Shown piece after piece: positions 51,605 to 55,316 of a stretch of DNA of 55,316 nt. The DNA is from Lachnospiraceae bacterium. GTDB lineage: Bacteria; Bacillota; Clostridia; Lachnospirales; Lachnospiraceae. Location: the NCBI GenBank assembly GCA_017518185.1, contig JAFWWB010000036.1:1-55316 (forward strand), written 5' to 3'. Each line of letters opens with the position of its first letter. Position 1 is the stretch's first letter. The translations under genes were made by a program, and so were the position numbers. The notes under the pieces are model-generated. The model was not told the origin of the DNA, ran no database searches, and saw only the letters and a program-made list of their open reading frames with translations.

Positions 51605-52710
51605 GATAATGATGATAGCATATCCTGTGTTTCCGGTAAAGGAGCATCGGATATTTTGTTTTCCACAGGCAGGCCAAGCCCGCTCTTTTCGCTGTATATA
51701 ACGTTCCAGCTCCGCCTTATTATAAAACTTCCGCTGCTTTTAAGGTCTCTTAAGAACATCCATAAAAAAGCCAGCCCCAGAGGCAGTACTGAAAGATACT
51801 CAGCCTTAACCGCCGCATGACCATTATAGCGCATGCATATCAGTATGAGCGCCATAATGATGTCGGCCCAGAGAAGCGCTCCGTACAGAAACTCCGAAAG
51901 GCGCTCGGAAAGGGGTTCCCTGCCCGGCTTTAACAGCCTGAGTTCATCCATAAGCTCCGAAGCGTTCTGGGGCCTTTTATCGGGATCTTCGGAAAGGCAG
52001 CGGCTTATGAGCCTTCTGCTCCCGGCGCTCGTGCCCTCGGGACATTCCGAGGCAGCTGCCGGATGATAAGGCGGCCGGGACGGATCAGCCCCGGTGAGCA
52101 TATAGGAAAATACGCAGCCCAGGGAATAGACATCACCGTCTGCCCTGACCCTTCCGCCTTTAAGCTGCTCCGGCGCAGCGTAGCCAGGAGTCCCGGAAAG
52201 CTCCCTCTCGTCACCGGTCTCATCCCTGAGGGCAGTGCCGAAATCCAGAAGCCTCAGCTCGCCTTCCTCCGTTACCATGAAGTTCGAGGGCTTGATATCC
52301 CTGTATAGTATGACCGGACGGCTTTCGTGCAGCAGCTCTATTATGCCGCACATCCTCTTCATAAGGCCCACGGCTTCGGCCTCGGACAGAGGCACTCTTT
52401 CCTCCAGGTATTCCTTAAGACTCAAACCCTTCACGTATTCCATCACCAGGGCGGTGTATCCCTCACAGTCATACATATCCGCCAGGTAGGGTATGCGTCT
52501 GTCATCAAAGCATTTCATCCGCTCCGCTTCCCTTCTCAGGCACTTTCTGGCAATCCCTTCACTTTCGCCGAAAGCAAGCTTAACGGCAAAGTATCTCTTC
52601 AGTTCTTCATGCTCCGCCAGGTAAACGCAGCCCATGCCCCCTTCACCCAGCTTCTTTATCAGCCTGTAACGGCCTGTATTTTCCGGTATGATCTCCGGTA
52701 TATTCTCCAT
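51601..52710 (-). CDS. Serine/threonine protein kinase without PASTA domains
   Basis: A 369-residue Hanks-type kinase. It has KLGEGGMGCVYLAEH (glycine loop), FAVKLAFGE (Lys), YRDIKPSNFMV (catalytic loop, YRD in place of HRD), LLDFGTALR (DFG) and GYAAPEQ. After about residue 280 come two hydrophobic segments (ADIIMALILICM; LSVLPLGLAFLWMFL). No extracellular PASTA repeats are present, unlike PrkC. The start at 52710 is set by GGAGG upstream. It follows the phosphatase gene by 28 bp, a kinase/phosphatase pair. Confidence 0.92.
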   Translation of the reverse strand: MENIPEIIPENTGRYRLIKKLGEGGMGCVYLAEHEELKRYFAVKLAFGESEGIARKCLRREAERMKCFDDRRIPYLADMYDCEGYTALVMEYVKGLSLKEYLEERVPLSEAEAVGLMKRMCGIIELLHESRPVILYRDIKPSNFMVTEEGELRLLDFGTALRDETGDERELSGTPGYAAPEQLKGGRVRADGDVYSLGCVFSYMLTGADPSRPPYHPAAASECPEGTSAGSRRLISRCLSEDPDKRPQNASELMDELRLLKPGREPLSERLSEFLYGALLWADIIMALILICMRYNGHAAVKAEYLSVLPLGLAFLWMFLRDLKSSGSFIIRRSWNVIYSEKSGLGLPVENKISDAPLPETQDMLSSLS

Positions 52711-52738
52711 ATCCGACCTCCAAAACATAACGATCTGT

Positions 52739-53443
52739 TCAGCAGCATTTAAGATACAGCGCCGAGATATCGTCCTTCTCCCCCCTGCTCCTTGCGGCTC
52801 TGGCAAGCCCGGACAGCGCGCGCTGGGCCTCTTCCCGCCTTTTTATAAGCCCGGGGGACATAGCTCTCTGGATATCTCCCTCCTTCAACTTCTTAAGAAG
52901 CCCGTCGCTGGAGAGCAGAAAGGCCGAATCCCCATGGATACGCCCGGAACTCATATGCGGCGGGAAAAAGCTGCCTATACCTATGCAGCGTTTGACGCCG
53001 CGCTCATCCCCGTCCCTCAGTATCAGCTCCTTTATCCCGCGGCGCAGGGAAAAGACTGTAGAATCCCCGCAGGAAAAAAGCAGGTAACGGTTACCCACCG
53101 AAAGGAAAAGTGTCATGGTGGTACCGCAGCGCAGCATCCTGTCCAGCCCGTATTCCCGAAGCTGACCGTGGGTCCTGAAGAGCTCCCTCTGCAGGGACCT
53201 TCGTATCCTGCTCTTTGAAAATCCGCCCTTAAGGCTTTCCGGCAGTTCATCATAGAACCAGATGCTGAGGCGCTCCACCAGATAGCCGCTGGCCAGCTCC
53301 CCGCACTGTTCTCCTCCCAGACCGTCGCATACGGCGGCCATGGTAACCTCCCCTGCCCTTGTTTCCATTCTGTGAAGCGCCATAGAATCCTGGTTTTTCT
53401 CTCCCGGCCCCCTGTCATGGAGGGCAGCATAAAAAAGCACCAT
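52739..53443 (-). CDS. PP2C-family protein phosphatase
   Basis: A 234-residue metal-dependent phosphatase. It has RGPGEKNQDS, VCDGLGGEQCGELAS (metal Asp), FSCGDSTVF and KDDISALYL (last metal Asp). It is expected to remove phosphate from targets of the kinase encoded next. The first gene of the operon with the kinase, ispG and polC. GGAGG lies upstream. Confidence 0.9.
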   Translation of the reverse strand: MVLFYAALHDRGPGEKNQDSMALHRMETRAGEVTMAAVCDGLGGEQCGELASGYLVERLSIWFYDELPESLKGGFSKSRIRRSLQRELFRTHGQLREYGLDRMLRCGTTMTLFLSVGNRYLLFSCGDSTVFSLRRGIKELILRDGDERGVKRCIGIGSFFPPHMSSGRIHGDSAFLLSSDGLLKKLKEGDIQRAMSPGLIKRREEAQRALSGLARAARSRGEKDDISALYLKCC

Positions 53444-53532
53444 AAAAGAACCTCCTTTTATACCGGTCCGATGGCAGGGAAAAAAACAGATCCGCGAAAC
53501 GCGGAAAATATGATCAGTGTGTGTTGATACGG

Positions 53533-53561
53533 ATATTACTACACAGACAGATTTAAGTCAA
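53533..53561 (-). promoter_or_regulatory. Promoter of the phosphatase-kinase-ispG-polC operon
   Basis: On the minus strand, TTGACT (53556-53561), a 17 bp spacer and TAATAT (53533-53538). It gives a leader of about 80 bases that holds a small hairpin TCCGCG-AAA-CGCGGA (53491-53505). Confidence 0.7.
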
Positions 53562-53562
53562 G

Positions 53563-53619
53563 AAAAAAACAAGCCCTCGAGGATACAATGTGATCGGCAC
53601 ATATTATCCTAGAGGGCTT
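53563..53619 (-). terminator. Terminator of the ser operon
   Basis: AAGCCCTC (53571-53578) pairs with GAGGGCTT (53612-53619). Inner pairs GGATA/TATCC-like and ATGTG/CACAT extend the stem. Seven T follow on the minus strand (53563-53569), right before the -35 box of the next operon. Confidence 0.85.
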
Positions 53620-53628
53620 TGATATCCG

Positions 53629-53904
53629 TTACGACATCAGATCGCCGTAGGAGTTCATATTACCCATGGTGCTCTGGAATTTGCGCTCCAGCTCTACGCT
53701 CCGTTCGGAAGCCAGATCCATGTAACGTATAAAAACGCTCTCTACGGTGCTGCCTTCTTCGGCAGCTATGGTCTCCATGACGGGCTTCAGCTTTTCCAGC
53801 ATGAAGCCCACCTGGGTCTTCTGCGGATCGATGCCGTCCAGCACCTCATCCGCATACGCATTTATTCTTTCAAGAAAAGCCTGGTCTTCGCTGCTCATGG
53901 TCAT
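53629..53904 (-). CDS. Small conserved-looking protein of unknown function
   Basis: A 91-residue acidic, mostly helical protein with no signal peptide or membrane segment (start MTMSSEDQAFLERINAYADEV is given only in part: MTMSSEDQAFLERIN). Its ATG overlaps the serA stop (ATGA), so translation is coupled with the serine genes. A second ATG two codons on is also possible. The family was not recognised. Operon placement suggests a link with serine synthesis, by inference only. Confidence 0.75.
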   Translation of the reverse strand: MTMSSEDQAFLERINAYADEVLDGIDPQKTQVGFMLEKLKPVMETIAAEEGSTVESVFIRYMDLASERSVELERKFQSTMGNMNSYGDLMS

Positions 53905-55067
53905 TTTACCACTCTTACGCGTATAACGCCTTCAGCATTCTGAAGTTTCTCAACAGTGGCCGCATCCACTGCGCTGTCAACATCCAGAAGGGTATATGCG
54001 AACTCTCCCTTGGACTTGTTCAGCATGTTATCGATATTGATGCCCTCTGCTCCGAGCACGGCAGTGAACTGCGTTATCATGTTTGCTACGTTCTTATGGC
54101 AGATAGCCACACGGCCCGCAGTCTGGCAGACACCTGCATCCGCATTGGGATAATTTACGGAATTCCTGATGTTACCGTTCTCAAGGAAATCCCTGAGTTC
54201 ATCCACCGCCATCATGGCGCAGTTATCTTCCGCTTCCTCGGTGGAAGCTCCAAGGTGGGGCATGAGTATCACGCCCTCCTTGCCTGCAGTAGTGGGATTT
54301 GCAAAGTCGGAAACATACTTGCGGATCTTTCCGGAAGCTATGCCCTCAAGCACTGCCTCCTCATCGGCAAGCAGATCCCTGGCAAAGTTCAGTATCACCA
54401 CGCCGTCCTTCATCAGGGCAATGGCATCCTTTCCTATCATGCCCTTGGTGGCATCCATCAGGGGCACATGAATGGTGATATAATCACACTCACGGTAGAT
54501 ATCGTTTACGTCAGTCACGTGCTTAACGTCACGGCTCAGATTCCAGGCCGCATTGATGGAAAGATAGGGATCGTAGCCGTAAACCTCCATGCCAAGGTGC
54601 TTTGCGGCATTTGCCACCTTTACGCCGATCGCTCCCAGACCGATGATACCCAGCTTCTTGCCTTCTATCTCGGTACCTGCGAACTTCTTCTTCTCTTTCT
54701 CGGCTGCCTTGGCTATGTTCTCATCTCCTGCAGCGGACTTAGCCCACTCTACACCGCCGATGATATCCCTGGCTGCAAGGAACATGCCTGCGAGCACCAG
54801 CTCCTTCACCGCGTTCGCGTTGGCTCCGGGGGTGTTGAATACAACTATGCCCTTCTCTGCGCACTTATCCAGAGGGATGTTGTTTACGCCTGCACCGGCT
54901 CTTGCCACAGCCTTAAGGCCTGCAGGAAGCTCCATCTCATGCATTACCGCGCTGCGGACCAATATCGCATCAGCCTCCGCCACATCTTCGGTCTTTTCAT
55001 AATCTGCGCTGAACCTGTCAAGGCCCACCGCTGCTATGGGATTAAGGCAATGATACTTGAATGCCAT
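53901..55067 (-). CDS. serA: D-3-phosphoglycerate dehydrogenase
   Basis: A 388-residue NAD-dependent enzyme, first step of serine synthesis. It has the Rossmann motif GLGAIGVKVANAAKHLG, RSAVMHEME with a substrate Arg, and the late catalytic His in MPHLGASTEEAE. It ends in an ACT domain (about residues 320-388; GAEGINIDNMLNKSKGEFAYT). The short form lacks the intervening ASB domain. It follows serC by 14 bp. Confidence 0.95.
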   Translation of the reverse strand: MAFKYHCLNPIAAVGLDRFSADYEKTEDVAEADAILVRSAVMHEMELPAGLKAVARAGAGVNNIPLDKCAEKGIVVFNTPGANANAVKELVLAGMFLAARDIIGGVEWAKSAAGDENIAKAAEKEKKKFAGTEIEGKKLGIIGLGAIGVKVANAAKHLGMEVYGYDPYLSINAAWNLSRDVKHVTDVNDIYRECDYITIHVPLMDATKGMIGKDAIALMKDGVVILNFARDLLADEEAVLEGIASGKIRKYVSDFANPTTAGKEGVILMPHLGASTEEAEDNCAMMAVDELRDFLENGNIRNSVNYPNADAGVCQTAGRVAICHKNVANMITQFTAVLGAEGINIDNMLNKSKGEFAYTLLDVDSAVDAATVEKLQNAEGVIRVRVVK

Positions 55068-55081
55068 CTTAGTGTTCCTCC

Positions 55082-55316
55082 TTATTTATTCTCAGTCTCA
55101 AATTTCTTCATGAACTCCACCAGTGCCTTAACGCCCTCGATAGGCATAGCATTGTAGATGGAAGCTCTCATGCCGCCCACGCTCCTGTGGCCCTTGAGGT
55201 TCTCTAAGCCTGCAGCCTTGGACTCCTTGACGAACTTGGCGTCAAGCTCCTCATTGCCGGTAACGAAAGGAACGTTCATGAGCGAACGGTCTTCCTTAAC
55301 AACGGTACCCTTGAAA
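55082..55316 (-). CDS. serC: Phosphoserine aminotransferase, C-terminal part
   Basis: The C-terminal 77 codons of SerC; the gene runs off the window end. Visible features are [16 protein letters not shown] and the [14 protein letters not shown] motif, which is diagnostic for this PLP enzyme. It makes phosphoserine from 3-phosphohydroxypyruvate, the SerA product. Confidence 0.95.
   Translation of the reverse strand, partial: FKGTVVKEDRSLMNVPFVTGNEELDAKFVKESKAAGLENLKGHRSVGGMRASIYNAMPIEGVKALVEFMKKFETENK

Overview
The window looks like a chromosomal segment from an anaerobic Firmicute of the class Clostridia, most likely a Lachnospiraceae-type bacterium with moderately high GC content. The signs are a Gram-positive PolC, the MEP isoprenoid genes ispH and ispG, an ispH-rpsA neighbourhood, an Rnf ion-translocating complex, a biotin/sodium-pump decarboxylase cluster, ScpA/ScpB, and the ACT-UPF0210 pair. 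No rRNA, tRNA, CRISPR array or prophage was recognised. This assignment is inference from gene content only.

Layout. 1-320: the 3' end of a probable transposase remnant and a terminator. 388-5089: degV, plsY, and a three-gene set of GT4 glycosyltransferase, polytopic membrane protein and PAS-CPBP fusion. 5197-7965: a metal-efflux operon (small HMA protein, P1B ATPase, ArsR-type sensor) with a near-consensus promoter and a palindromic operator. 7980-8640: a gene-free stretch with a roughly 240 bp nested inverted repeat. 8646-13179: pepP, a receiver-DeoC fusion and thrC. 13294-14088: a protein with two AP2-like domains. 14104-15267: a membrane-anchored GH25-like protein split by an in-frame TGA. 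15257-20325: the rnfCDGEAB operon. 20457-21575: a YprB-like nuclease.

21700-27264: rpiR-yhiN-cmk-ispH-rpsA-cheR, tightly packed, with yhiN carrying a frameshift. 27346-32768: an operon holding a MmdA-type carboxyltransferase, an OadG-like subunit, a biotin carrier, OadB and an OadA/5S-type carboxyltransferase. 32924-35368: scpB, scpA and a phosphoesterase. 35505-40398: rpsU, the UPF0210/ACT pair, a WalJ-like MBL hydrolase and a large FtsA-like protein. 40508-45177: EIIC-like membrane protein, coaE, polA and a zinc-finger membrane protein. 45274-55316: a membrane protein, polC, ispG, a Ser/Thr kinase, a PP2C phosphatase, a small unknown protein, serA and the 3' end of serC.

Functionally, the Rnf complex (ferredoxin:NAD+ oxidoreductase coupled to ion export) and the OadB-type sodium pump suggest an ion-gradient economy. 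The most unusual items are the receiver-DeoC fusion, the palindromic element at 8385-8628, the tandem AP2 protein, the FtsA-like protein with repeated small C-terminal modules, the PAS-CPBP fusion, and several promoters placed so close to the start codon that leaderless mRNAs are predicted.
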